Source: Cyanophora paradoxa (taxonomy: Eukaryota > Glaucocystophyceae > Cyanophorales > Cyanophoraceae). From it: a stretch of 64,000 nt of DNA. Where the stretch lies: contig QPMI01000483.1 of NCBI GenBank assembly GCA_004431415.1, forward strand, positions 310,001 through 374,000, written 5' to 3'. The notes beneath the pieces were generated by a model. It made no database searches and was not told the DNA's origin. It worked only from the letters and a program-made list of their open reading frames with translations. Numbering within the stretch: the first letter of the stretch is position 1; the number at the start of each line of letters is the position of its first letter. A program made the translations under genes and the position numbers. Positions 35,801 to 47,754 of the stretch are shown here, one piece after another.

Positions 35801-38800
35801 CATCCTCGTGAAGCACAGCGTGCGGACCGCGCAGCGGGAGCGCCGCGCGAAGGCCACCATCGCGACCATCGTCGCCCTCCGTGCGCCTCGCTCCCGGCGA
35901 GGCCGGTTCCCGCGCTCGCGACCCCTCACGGCGCGCGCTCCGCAGTCTTGCTCGCCGGACTGATCACGGCCATCGTGCTGGCGGTCATCGCTTCGAACCA
36001 GAAGACAGAAGCGGAGAAAGCGACGGACGAGGCCAAGAAACAGGAAGCTGTCGCGAAAGCGCAGCAAGCGGAGGCGGACAGGCAACGGGCGATCGCCCAG
36101 GCGCAGCAGGCGGTGGCGGAGGAGCAGCGGCTCCTGGCGGTGCAGCAGCGGCAGGAGGCGAACGCGAGGGCGACGATCGCGGCGGCGCTGTCGGCCGGCA
36201 CGGCGGACCCGGAGGCGGCGATGCTCTTCGGCCTGGAGGCGATCTCGCAGGCCGCCAGCACGGGCTCCGAGGCCCTCGCCCTGGGCGCCCAGAACACCCT
36301 CCGCAGCCTCCTCGAGTCCTCCTCGTGCGCCCCGCCCTCCCGCTCTAGCCCCGGCCGCGGCCGCGCCTTCCGTGGTGCCGACGGCCCCCGCGCAGCGGCG
36401 AGTACCTATCGACGGGGCTGGGCGCGAGCGCGGGGCGGCGGACGCTCCTCGCCGACTCCACGGGGACGACGTCGATGGCCGAGTTCGTCCAGCTGAACCA
36501 GTTCTCCGACGTGCAGGCGCGCCAGCGCTCGCCCCGCCCGCCACATGTGCACCCCCTCGCCCTCGTTCTGATTCACAGCAGACCTTCACGGCGTTCTCCC
36601 CGAGCGGCGCGTACTCGATCATGCTGACCGCCGGCATCGTGAGCCCGAGCACGGACGTCTCGACTGGAACCGGCTCTCTCTCCGCCAGCACCCCTGCGGA
36701 GGTCTTCCAGGCATGTTGAAGTTCTTTCGTCTCTCCCGGCGCCCTTTGACGTCTCTGCCTTCGAACCGCAGCTGAAGATCATGGGCCATGTCTTGAACAC
36801 AGCGAACGAGCTTGTGTATGCTTTCAGGGACACCATCGCTGGGGTGCGCAGACGCGCTCTTTTGTCTCCTTGCTCCGGATCCCCCATCCGCGCCCGACCG
36901 TCTCGGCGCAGCCCGCGAACAAGACGAGCTTCTGGCCTTCGTACATTGGCGCGACGCGCGTTCACATTGACGACAATAGCGACGTCTTCATCCACGTCCG
37001 GTGCGCTTTCGATTTAAAACAAGGGTCCTCCTGTTTGTTTTCATGCCTCCGCCCAGGCGCCTAGGCCGCGAAAAGACGCTGTGCCCCGAGAAGTCCCCCG
37101 TGTATTACTCGGCGAGCTGCCTTCCGCGCACAACGGGAATCCTGTTCGTCTACTCGTCGCAGCGTTCCGGCCAGCGGGGTAAGTCAAAGCTGGAGATGCA
37201 TTTGGCACCAGTTCGGGAGACCTCCATAGCTAGATTTTGACGGCTGTTCCGCGGCAGGCTGCATGAAGCTCGACGACGGGTCCCGCGTCACGCTCGACGT
37301 CTACGATGTCATGGTCGGCTCGGGCTTTGTCGCTGTCGTCGTGGGCGACGACCGCAACGGCTGGCAGGGTGCGGTAGTTCATGCTCGAGCTCCATTTCAA
37401 TTTCCTTTCGCATTTCAACCCTCGCTTTTTGCAGGCTGGAACGATCTGGATGGCACATACTCTCCTAACATGTATGCTGGCTATGATGATGGGAGAGAAG
37501 ACGGAGTGCTTGCTGGCGCATCGAAGAGGAAACGCAGCAGCGTTCGAAAGCCAAAGACAATGCTCCGGCTGTACCGCGGAAAGCAGACCTACGGCGACGC
37601 GCCGCCATCTTACCGAGGTAACTGTTCCAAGCGCCCATCGGATTTTACGGCATGCAATTGCGAGCGCGAACGTGATCATGACGTGCGCAGCCTACATGCC
37701 AAACACGCCGGATGCCTGCCACTTCCACTCGGGAACGTGGACCACTGTGGATCTGAAGGCAGACGACCACTACTCGCGCATCGATTTTTTCGACGGCAGC
37801 TCGCCATCGAGAGTGCACTTCGCCGAGGTGCGCGTGCCGTCAATGACGAACTCGCCCTCTCCGGCCCGCCGCGTTCTGACTTCGGCGTGACGCGCAGTAC
37901 CCCGACCCCCAGTGCGCCTCTCTTGTGCTGTTGTGATTCAAGTCTTGTTCCAAAACGCTTTTTTGATTCGCTCCAGGGCTTTCGCTTTCGCTCGCTCGTC
38001 GTGCACGGACTCTACGTCGACGTCGTACTTCGTGATTGCCGCCGTGACCCGCATCATCTTCCTGCCCCGCGGCCTGCTGGAATCGACGACTTCGACGGCG
38101 GCCGCGATCGAGGCTGCGACGAAGACGATCACCATGGACACCGTGTGCGACGTCATTTCCACGATAACGCACGAATGCATCCGTTCCTCGCACCTGGGCA
38201 GGATCTTTCAGGTAACCGGACTGCAGCTCTGGCCCGGGGGGGGGGGGGGGGGGGGGGGAGGGGGGGGGAGGGGGGGAGGGGGGGAGGGGGGGAGGGGGGG
38301 AGGGGGGGGGGGAGGGGGGGGAGGGGGCCTGCACGCGCATCTTCCACTACTTACAATTTTCGCAGGACAATTTGCGGACGGCCCGTTTTTCGGATGTTGT
38401 GCCCGATGATCCGCCGCCTGGGATTTTTCGCAACATCATCACGTACATGATGATGCAGTTTGCAAGCGTCTCGAGCGTCTCGGTGGCGAGCAGCTGCAAG
38501 TACGTCGCCGGAGTCGTTCAGATCGACCGCGTCTTCGAGCCGCACGACCGGCCAAGCCAGTCCGCGTACTTCCTCTTCGGCGTCCCCATCGCCGACCCCG
38601 TCGGCTCCGCCGCGACCGCCAAGCGCACGACGTTCGGGAACCTCGAGAAGGGCTCCTACTCGTCTCTGACGCCGATGATCCCGTACAAGTGGCTCGACTG
38701 GGATGGCAATCAGGTCGACAAGGTCGACGCCCTTGCGTTCGTTCAGCGTTTGAACCCGACCTTCCGCTCCGAGGACCGCAACAACATCTACGCCCGGGAC

Positions 38801-41800
38801 CCCGGTCGGTCTTGTCGGCCGCGGGGGCCGTCGCCGCGGCTTGGGAGTCTCTAACACGGAGCCACCCCCGCAGATCTCATCGTCCTCGATATCGTCAAGA
38901 TTACGGCTGACGACTTGACGGTGAGCCCGGCGGTGCGGGCAGAGAGCTACTTCCATGACGACGCGGCGCCAGGTTGATCCCAAGGACGCCAAGTCCGAGC
39001 TGGGGATCGGGGCAGTCGTGCTGCGCAAGGGCGTGGGGGCCCAGACTGAGGAGGGCATCTGCGTGAGGAATCAGCTCGTCCTCTTCACGCTGGGATCTAC
39101 GTCCACGCCATACAGCTGGCGGTGTGCTGCTCTGTGCGTTTGATTGTGACGCCGCTCCCGCTGATCTGCAGAGCGCAGGCGCATCGCGGAGCTGCCCTGC
39201 AGCGAGACATTCCACGGGGCGCCAACGGATATGCTCCGGAAGGCTTTCGCTGTGCGCTGAGTTCGTGTCCTGTGCTCGCAGACCATCCGAACCCCAACCC
39301 TAGGCCTGCCGCAGATAAAGCTAATTGGAGCCGGAAGCGGGACGACGTTTGCGGCCATCGGGCTGCCCCAAGGAAAACTGCAGTTCTACGACATCAGAAA
39401 CCCCAACGAGCTCTTGACAGCCAGCACGGTCCGCTTAATTTCGAAGTCGCTTCGAAGGCGCTTCCGCGTCTGTCGCCGATTGTGGGCCCTCGTATGTCGC
39501 AGGTTGAAGTTTCTCAGCTTGGTGGCAACATACGCAGCATCGCGCCATCGAATGACGGGCAGTATATGATTGTCAGTGATGACAGGGGCTCGTTCGCCCG
39601 CGTTCCGTTGCAGGGCGGCAGCTCCGGTTTCCCGGTTCAGAAGCAACTGGTGCGCCCAATCTCAATCCTGGCGCGCGGATGCTCCAGATGTGACGCACGA
39701 TCGACCGTCCTCGCAGTGGATATACGACGGTCCCATCAAACCGGCGGCGGAGAGAGAGTGGATGTTCAACTCGGACATGCTCGACGTCTACCGCTCCTTC
39801 GGCGACTACGACACCTTTGGCCCCAGCTCGTGCGCCCCCGCCCGCCCAACGCCCGTCATCGTTCCGCGGAATCCGAGGTTGATTATAAAACAATTGTGTC
39901 GCAGCGGCTTCTTCCTCTCGTCGACGGGCTCGAACGCCGCCTGTCACTTCTTCATGGCGGGGCAAATGAAGGCCGTCTACTGGGACATCGAAGCGACCGG
40001 TGGACAGGCCTTCTTCGCGGCGATGGGGCTCACCACGCTCGCGAATCGCATGCACCTCACCCAAGTGTACAAGGGGCACCACCTGAAGACCTTCCAGCAC
40101 ACCCTGGACAAGACGAAGCGGATCACGAGCTTCACCGAGCTCTGCCCCGAATGCAACGACGTGGCCAAGGGCTGGCGGTTCTTCGGCGTCAACCCCGTGA
40201 CGGGGAGCCTCATCGGGCTGACCGGCTCGGGCGGCTCCTTCTTGGAGGGCGACGGCAAGGGCTGCAGCTACCCCGCGCAGCTGCGGACGGCGCGCTCGTG
40301 GACGTGGCGGACCGACGACGCGGCGCTCCCCTGGAACGCGGCCTCCACCGCCGCGGCCGGCATCACCGTCTCGGAGCCGTTCGCGCCCTTCGTGAAGACT
40401 GTCGCCGAGTTCCGCTGCGACTGGTTCGGCGCGAAGTGCCCGGGCATGCCCCAGGACGTCAGGGCGTACCTCAGCGAGAACAAGGGCCCAACCGGCGGCG
40501 TTCTGGGCGCGCACGCGATGTACTTCCCGCACCCATCGGAGCACGTGGAGCCGATGGCGTTCAGCGCGGACCGGAGCTGGGCCGCGTGCGCCGGCGTCAT
40601 CTACGCGCTTGACTCTAACGTGCGGAGCGCTGCAGCTGCACGCGGCGCATGCTCGCGTCGGCGGCGTTCTGACGGCGTCGCATGCGCAGGGCGTGCCGGA
40701 CGCGACCAAGTCCAAGTCGATCTTCGAGATCCAGCCATCGCTCCGCGAGAAGCTCCTCCCGGGCGTCGTCACCGTCAACGACGTCCAGCTGCCCTACGTC
40801 GCCCTCACCGGTGCCCCCCGATTCCAAAGAGCAGCGCTAGCGCGTCGTGACGGCTGCTCAGGCGTCGAGCACGCCGCCGCCTTCTCGCCCGACGGCAGCC
40901 TCTGCGCCTTCTGCTTCAGCGTGTGCGTGCCAATCCTGCGCATGCGGCGGCCGCTTTTGCGCAATTCGCGAAGCTTTCACTGCTAACGTGTGACGGCAGG
41001 CACGCGATCTCGACGGAGAAGAAGCGCGCGTGGAAGGATTTCTTCATCTACGCGCCACTCATCGACCCCAAGCAAGTTGGCGACTACGTGCGGCCCGCGT
41101 CGGCCCTGGATCCCGCGCTCGATGCTCACGCCCGCTCTCTGGCAGGCCACCGCCGCGCCTAAGGCGGAGGCCAAGGGCTTCCATACCGTCGTCATCGTCC
41201 TCGTCGCGAAGAACTCCGTGCGCCTCCGTCTTTCGACTTGGCGCTCGCATGCGCGCCCTCGCCTGAGCTGCTGTGCCTATCGCAGGCGGGCGAGTGGGCG
41301 ACGCTCTCGCACGTCGTGCCAATATGGTGGGGGCGCGACGCGGAGGCGCGGACGTGCCGCAAGCTCTCGTTCTGGCCGTCGCAGGGCGCCGTCGTGGCCG
41401 ACCTGAGGTCGATGCTCGGCGTCTTCCCGTACGACGCCGCCAGCGGCGCGCTCCGGCCGGCCACCGACTCCGTCGGCTTCCCGTTCACCTCCTCCTTCGT
41501 GATCCCCGTGCGTCGGCGCTGCCGTCGACCGCCCGGCGCGAGCCGTCGGCACGGACGCTCACGCCGTCGCCGCTGCAGGACCTCGTGATTCCCAACCCCG
41601 AGGACGACCCGAACGTGGACCCGCCGAAGATGAATCCGGATAGGACGTACCGCGGCACCCAAGCCGGCTCCCTCCAACGGGACCAGAAAGCCATCCAGGA
41701 TGGCTACGCCGGTAAATCGGCTGTACATGTCTCTGCATTCCGTGAGGGGCTTGCAATTTGCTGACCTGTCCGGTTTCAACCATCAGTCGACTGGGCGGAC

Positions 41801-42962
41801 GGCAAGTTCAGGTGAGCGGACCCGAGCGGCCGGCGCCGCCGCGTCGGAGCGCGCGGGGCCTGAGCGGGGGCGGGGCGGGGCAGGGCGGTACGGAACACGC
41901 GGGACGGCCCGTCGTACATGGACGCCTCCTTCTACGTCTCGAGCGACGGGCGCACGCTCTACCGCATCGACAGCCGCGGCGCGCACGGCTTCCGCTCCCT
42001 CGCCTCCGCCCGCGCCGCCATGGGCGGCCAGCCCGCCGACCTCGCCATCCGCACCCGGCCCTACACGCCGCGCCTCTCCCGCAACGGGCGCTTCGCGGCG
42101 GTGTGGACCAAGGCGCTCGCCATCCAGGTGCTGGACCTGGACAAGGGCGAGAACGCGACGGAGGCGGCCTTCTCGGTGCCCGTGGACGCGCGCTACATCG
42201 ACCGCGCCTCGGTCCTCCCCGCCGTCCCCATCGTCTCCGACGACGGCCGCTACCTCGCCATCCGCTACCGCGAGGCCGCCGGCGAGTTCGCGGTCCGCCC
42301 ATTCCCCTCCCGCTCCGCTCCGCTCCGCCGCGCTCGCCGCCGAGCGCGCGGGGCTTGGGCAGGTGCGGGTGATGGACATCTCGCGGGAGGAGCTCGTGCG
42401 CCGCACGTGCAGCGCCGTCTCGCGCACCTTCGACGACGAGGAGCTCGTCGGCGCCTTCGGCCGCCTCACCAACTCCACCGTCGGCTCCGGCCAGCGCGCC
42501 GTCTGCGCCGCCTTCCCCTCCGGCTCCCGCAAGCGCACGTATAGCGCCCCCGCCCCGCGGCCGCCGGCGGCCCCGAGGGTGCTCGTCCTCTCGTACGGGG
42601 AGCGGGAGCTCTTGGTGGCGGTCATCAACGTCAACAGCGGCGACGAGGTGCCGCTGGCGGCGAGCGTGACGTGCACGGGCGGCGGCGCGACGCTCCGCGG
42701 GGACGCCGTCGTGCGCTACACGGACGCGCAGTACATGTCGCAGCTCGCCGAGGGGGCCGGCTACCTCTACACCCTCGCCCCCACCGACATCGGCGCCGAG
42801 GTCCGCTTCGGGGCCGTCGAGGGCGTCGCCCCCGGCACCTCCTACACGTGCGAGGCGACCCTCTCCAGCCTCGCCGGCACCTCCCCCGCCGGGCGCGCCA
42901 CCGGCACCTCCCGCCCCGCCGGCGCCCCCGCGTACAAGCTCCCCGTCGCAAAGAACATGTGA
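32809..42962 (+). CDS. Giant TIR-TIR-transmembrane-WD40-like protein of bacterial conflict-system type
   Basis: Order after splicing about 30 short introns: disordered Pro/Ser N-terminus (32,809-33,470). TIR 1 (33,520-34,190): YLGHSRAEDVGTVNSLLEAL, AAAIEGADCFVCVCTPGFF, SPACISELEHA. TIR 2 (34,225-34,800): LDVMVSYRRKQTEEMKVVCK, LSYWVDVN, GKAIAGAIKGAS, STYCIDEFEYA. Each TIR keeps the Glu used by NADase TIRs (ISELE, IDEFE). Then a helical linker with GFLLSGFALEEAATWLK (35,510), PTPEHIILVKHS (35,790), a transmembrane segment LLAGLITAIVLAVIA (35,945), a Gln/Ala coiled coil and AMLFGLEAISQA. Propeller-like strands follow (AFSPSG, IAPSNDGQYMIVSDD, AFSPDGSLCAF, LSRNGRFAAVW). Then REELVRRTCSAVSRTFDDEE (42,387) and an FN3-like tail. 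Bacterial TIR/WD40 proteins show the same order. The middle (36,700-39,500) is less certain and could hide a gene boundary. Confidence 0.75.
38236..38328 (+). repeat. Poly-G tract with single A interruptions inside an intron
   Basis: About 90 bases of G runs broken by single A residues, within an intron of the TIR gene bounded by donor GTAACC near 38,212 and acceptor CGCAG near 38,365. The intron is longer than its neighbours. The coding strand is G-rich, whereas most introns of GC-rich genes here are C-rich on the coding strand. Confidence 0.9.
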
Positions 42963-45478
42963 AAGCGGTCGCCGAGTCGCCTTCAGTCTTGCATCAATAT
43001 TCCCCTTTTCGATTCGCGATTGTATTCTTAAGCTAAGCCAATCGATAATGCTTTCGCGCCTGCGCCTAGTTAGTGGCCGTGGATAGCTTAGCTGCGCAGC
43101 TTGTGTACGTAGTAGATCTAGGCCTTAGCTAGTGTAGTCTGTAGTGTGTTACTTTCCATAGTTATAGTGCAACGGAGTCTAATTACTGATACGACTATAC
43201 GCTTCGATTCGTTTTCGATTCGCTGGGCTTGAATAGATGCATAAACCCTCGCTCCCCGCAGTTCGAGTCAGGCTCTGGTTCGTACAGCGTACAGGTAGCC
43301 GCTGAGCTTTCCGAATAGCTAAAGCTAAACCTCAGATGCCCCTAATCCTCAGAAATCAATCCTGCTTTCGTCTCGTTCTAGATCTAGATCTGTAAGCCGC
43401 TGATCATGATCATGCTTGCATTTTTGCGTACGCGTCACACGGCGTGTATCGCCGAGTCGTATGCATTTAATTTCTCAACATCTTGATGCATCTTGCAAAT
43501 TGATCACTGATCGATATCGTGACCGTCGCGATGGGCCCGGGGATGCGGATCCGGAGGCGGCGTTCATGATCCGATGATCATGATTGACTCAGTTGAGCTC
43601 GAGGCTGCCAGGCCGGGCTGCACAGCTTCCACTGCGGAACTCGCGATCGGAACATGTCCCCGCGGCCAGGCCCTCCCCCTCAGGGCCTAGCCGCTGAGCT
43701 GCCAGCCTGGCAGGCTGCTCCAGGCCTTGAGGCCTATCATAGTATTGGGGAAGGGTAAAACACTTCCCCTGTCCCTGTCCCTTGGGCCCAACCCTACCCC
43801 AAATCCCACTTCCCCGACCTCCGCAAAACCCGGGCCGCGCGGTACACCCTGAAAGCGCATCCCCAGGGTCCCCCGAAACCATGTCTCCCGGTCCCGTCCG
43901 ACCGAAGGGTGATCCAGGAACAGGCACCAACACCCGGGACAAAAATGGGTCCAGCGACGCACAGGGAGCAGATATAAGGGCCAGACCAGCTCGAGGTCGT
44001 TGTGCGCATCATGCCCGACATTCCGTACTGCAAGAGCGAGGCCGGGCGCGAGCGTGGTCGCATGGGAGGACGCCGCGCGCGCTAGCCAATCACATTGGAG
44101 AGTCCGTTAACTTACCCTGCAAAAACCTCTTCGAGTACCCCCGGCCGCTTTCTCCCCCGGGCGCCGCAGCTCGGCTCGGCTCAACAATGGTTACGCCTCT
44201 CGCGCGCGCGGCAGTTTGCTGTGGCTCACGCACGCTTCCCCCCTCCCTCCCTCCCGCGCGCCCATGGCCAGCTGTAGCGCTTCCTCTTCAGCTCGGCGCG
44301 CGCGCGCGCGCGCCGGCCGGCGCCGTGGCTTCAACTGTCACGCCTCTCGTGCGCCAACGAGGCGATCGAGGCGCTTCACCCGCGCCAACCGCGCACGCCC
44401 CGACGCTATTGCACAAGCCGGCCGCACTTGCAATTGGCCGCGGCCGGCTATGCCACTTGCAATTGCAACAAGCCGACGCCCGCGCGGCGCGCGCGCCTCG
44501 CGACGCAGAGCCGTCACGGCGTAAGGACCCTCCGGCCGCTTTCTGAGCGGAGCGTGAGCAGTGACGCACCCGCAGCACATGCGCACTCGTGCACCCGCCA
44601 CGCCTCACGTGCACGCGCGCGACGGCCGCGGGGCATGCGCAGCCTGGCAGCTGCAGGAGCTCGAGCACGTCCAGACAAGGTTCCCTCCCCCGCCCCTGGC
44701 CCGGGGCCCGCGCCCTATAGCTACATAGCTCTGGCCCGGGCCCGGGGCCTACGTATACCTCTAGAGGACAGCTCGCCTCGATCGCGAGGACTGGACAGCT
44801 CGCCTGGCATGGCCAGCCTCGGAGCCGGCCCGGCGGCTCGCCCGAGCTCGAGGTTAAATGCCCTTCCCCGGACCCAACTGACGCGCGCGGCAAGTCAGTG
44901 GCCCTTTATAGCTAGGCCCGGCGGCCGCAGCTGCAGCTGCGCATCATGGCATGCCGAATTCGAAGGTTGCAAGCTACGATATCTAAAGCTCAATCGTTGG
45001 ACATCGCTAGCAGACTGGCCATATCGATTAGAGGCGAAATTCATGATTCGATGATCATGATCATGAACAGTAACTTTGAATTCAGTGACAGCTGCAAAGA
45101 ATCAATCATTGTGACAGTTGCGAAGCTCGCAATATCGACACTAGTACTGTGTATGCACTAACGGTGCTAGCACTAGCACTAACCTAGGGCTCGAGCTACT
45201 GGGAAAGAAAGGGCGCGGCGGGGAGGGTTGAGGGAGAAAGAAAAAACAGGGTTGCGGGTGTGGATCATGGGGGCGGGGTGCGGCCGTTCGGGAGCGACTG
45301 CGTCGCGTGCAGCTGCCGGAGGAGGCTCTGCGCCGGCGGGCGGGCGTCAGCCGAGGCGAGAAGGGCGGTCCGGGGGGTGGGGGGGGGTGGGGGGGGGGGT
45401 GGGGTGGGGGGAGGGGGGGGGGGGGGTGGGAGGGGGGAGCGCAGGGGGGAGCGCGGGGGAGGGGCGCGCCTTGATGTC
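42963..45478. other. Largest gene-free stretch of the window
   Basis: Between the TIR-WD40 stop and the armadillo-like gene stop (both 3' ends face it). 42,963-43,600 is AT-rich with repeated TAGCT, GATC and ATGATCATG words. 43,600-44,950 is GC-rich with an alternating CG tract at about 44,298 and many CGCGCG words. 44,950-45,180 is AT-rich again. Short frames exist but none shows domain-like composition, and no RNA gene was recognised. Confidence 0.5.
45372..45438 (+). repeat. Poly-G tract with T/A interruptions
   Basis: G-runs of 5-12 separated by single T or A, just downstream of the armadillo-like gene's stop codon. On that gene's sense strand it is a C-rich tract and could lie in its 3' UTR. 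Confidence 0.85.
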
Positions 45479-47433
45479 CTAGTTGTGGGTGGACTCGAGG
45501 GAGCCGCGGCGGTCGAGCACGCGGGCGACGGCGGTGCCGAGCATGCGCTGCCTCTGCCGCCCCAGCATGTGGCACGCCTTGTCCAGCGCCACCCACGGCC
45601 ACGCCTCGTCCCACATCGGGTGCTCCGGCACCCCGGGCACGTCTGCGCCGCCGCCGCCGGGCGGGGCGTCAGGGCGGCGCCTTGTGGGCGACGGGCGAGC
45701 GGGCGGGGCCGCACCGTGGCAGACCCAGGGGACAAGCCCCGCGTCCCGCTGCTCGGCCACCTCGTCCAGCAGCTGCGCCCGACGTCACGCGGAGAGACGG
45801 GGCGGGGGGAGGGGCGCGGGGCGCGCCTGCGCGAGCCAGGGCCCCCGGCCGGCCTCCTCGTCCTCGCCCCAGATGTGGAGGCGCCAGGGCCGGCCCCGCG
45901 CCGGCCGCGTCCGCAGGCACGCGTGCACCTGCCGGGCGGCCCTCAGCGGGCGGGCGGGGCGGGCGGGGCCGGGGCGGGCGGGGGGTGCCTGGAGGACGCT
46001 GGCGCGGACGCGGAGGTCGGCATTGGGGAGGATGCCGCGGATGCGCTCCTGCAGCTCCCCCGCCTTGTCCTCCATCAGCCCGTCGCTCTCCGGCAGCAGC
46101 AGCAGGTTCGCTGCCGGTCCCCGCCCCGCCCCGCTCAGAGCCCGCCCCGCGCGGCCGAGCGGCGCGCCGGCGGCGAACCGACGACGTTGAGGCCGGCAAT
46201 GAGCGTGCGGGGGTCCCCCGCCGAGGGCCGCAGCAGGTTCAGCACCTGCCGGCCGGCCGGTGAGGCGCGGCGGGGGCCGGCCCGGCGCCAGCGCCCCGCG
46301 CACCATGCGGAAGGGGTCGGAGGTCAGCTTCAGGAACTCCGCCGCGTTCGCCTCGTACTGCGCCCCGTTCGTGATCGCCTGCGCCGCGCCCCGCGTGAGC
46401 CGCGCCGGCAGGGCCGCGGCGCGCCCGGCCGGGCCCCGCACCCCCAGGATTGCCGTGAGGACCGAGACGTCGATCTCATAGACCTGCGGCCGCGCGGGTC
46501 GGTCGGCGCGGCGGCCGAGGGCGCGGGAGAGGGCACCTGCAGCAGGGTCGCCAGCCGCTGCATCCCGTGGCACTCGTGCAGCGCTTTCCGGTTCGTCTCG
46601 AACGCTGCCCGTCGTGTCAGTCAGGCGGAGCTCGCGCGGCGCGCGGAAGTCGCGCGCACCGCACGCGTTCGTTATCGCAGCTAGGATCTGCGGGCCAGCC
46701 GCGGTGAGTCAGCCGCGAAGCGCACGGGCCCGGGGCGACGGGGGGACCTCGCGCACGGAGATCATATCTTTGGGATCCGGGAACTGCTGTGGCCTGAGCA
46801 TGTCTACGAGTTGCCGCATCCCGTTCTCGCACGTCGCGAAGATACGCCTGTTGCCATCGAAGACGAGAGCCCGCGACAGCGCAGACGCCGCCAGCTTCGC
46901 GACCTCTGTGCTCTTCGAGCACGTGAGCGTCACCAGAAGCTTCGTGACCTGGGGCCATGACCAGATGACCTGCGGCGACGGTTTCCAGGCGTGGCAGCGG
47001 TGGTCGACCGGTCGTTTTGGCTCTGACCTGAGCGTTCCACGCTCGCTTCAACGCCGCATTTAAGCTATTGAGCGCAGATAGTTGGGATCTTTCCTCCCCG
47101 CTCTGCAGAAAGCTGAGAATCGCCTGCGAACGGAGGCGGACACGTCAGGCGCTGGCGCGGCCGACGCAAGCGCCCCGCCGGTCTGACGCCACGAAACACG
47201 GCAAAGCGCGCATCCGAATGACCGGAAATGGCGCTAGGCACCTGTATGTCTGGCGTGCTGAGGTCGCTCAGATTCGATGGCGACTGGTGCTCGAACCGTA
47301 CGGCGAGGTCCTGCACTGAGATGCTTTCAGCAGTTCTTGTGAACGTCCCGTAGTTCCTGCGCGGAAGAGCCGCGTCGGAAGGCTGTAGGGCGCCGGAAAG
47401 CGGCGCGCCCCTTTGCGTCGCGCGTACCTCCAA
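45479..47433 (-). CDS. Armadillo-like repeat protein (5' end uncertain)
   Basis: Stop TAG at 45,479-45,481. The first supported exon (about 47,440-47,200) has no in-frame ATG and begins after a CCCCGCAG acceptor, so the start codon lies in an unrecognised upstream exon. Helical repeats resemble armadillo/HEAT units: AILSFLQSGEERSQLSALNS, STEVAKLAASALSRALVFDG, ATCENGMRQLVDMLRP, CHGMQRLATLLQ, VYEIDVSVLTAILG, ITNGAQYEANAAEFLKLTSD. The C-terminal part (45,480-46,080) is different and includes PWRLHIWGEDEEAGRGPWLA and HPMWDEAWPWVALDKACHML. Exact function unknown; such proteins are usually binding scaffolds. Head-to-head with the WW/IQ gene. Confidence 0.6.
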
Positions 47434-47754
47434 CTCGGAGCTGCGGGGCGCTGCTTCGCGCCGACGACTCTGATCATGCTGGAAGGCATCGTCGTGCGCT
47501 CATCCGCTGCAACGCCGCCGCATTCCAGCAGAGCACGTCTCACTGCGGTACCCCCCGTCGGTTCTTTTCGCAACTTTCTAGCCTCCGCAGTGCGCCTGCG
47601 GATAACAGTTAGCATAAAGATCAAGCGCAGCACTTTACCTTCAGGTCCTTTCCTCGCTGACAGCTGAATCGTTGCACGTCCATAGCGAGCCCGCAGCAGG
47701 CCGAAGTTTGGAGATGACGTACGGAGCCGCCAGCCGATAGGCCAGCGCCTCGTG
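47434..47754. promoter_or_regulatory. Divergent region between armadillo-like and WW/IQ genes
   Basis: Both flanking genes are transcribed away from this segment, so it should contain their promoters and the missing first exon of the minus-strand gene. AT-richer than both flanks. No motif was identified with confidence. Confidence 0.45.

Noticed and set aside
32809-42962. Plant-type TIR-NBS-LRR receptor
   Set aside because: No NB-ARC P-loop or leucine-rich repeats found. Linkers and C-terminus match the bacterial TIR/WD40 layout instead.
42963-45478. Additional protein gene in the 43-45 kb gap
   Set aside because: Open frames there are short, compositionally biased and show no splice-compatible domain. 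I could not support any.
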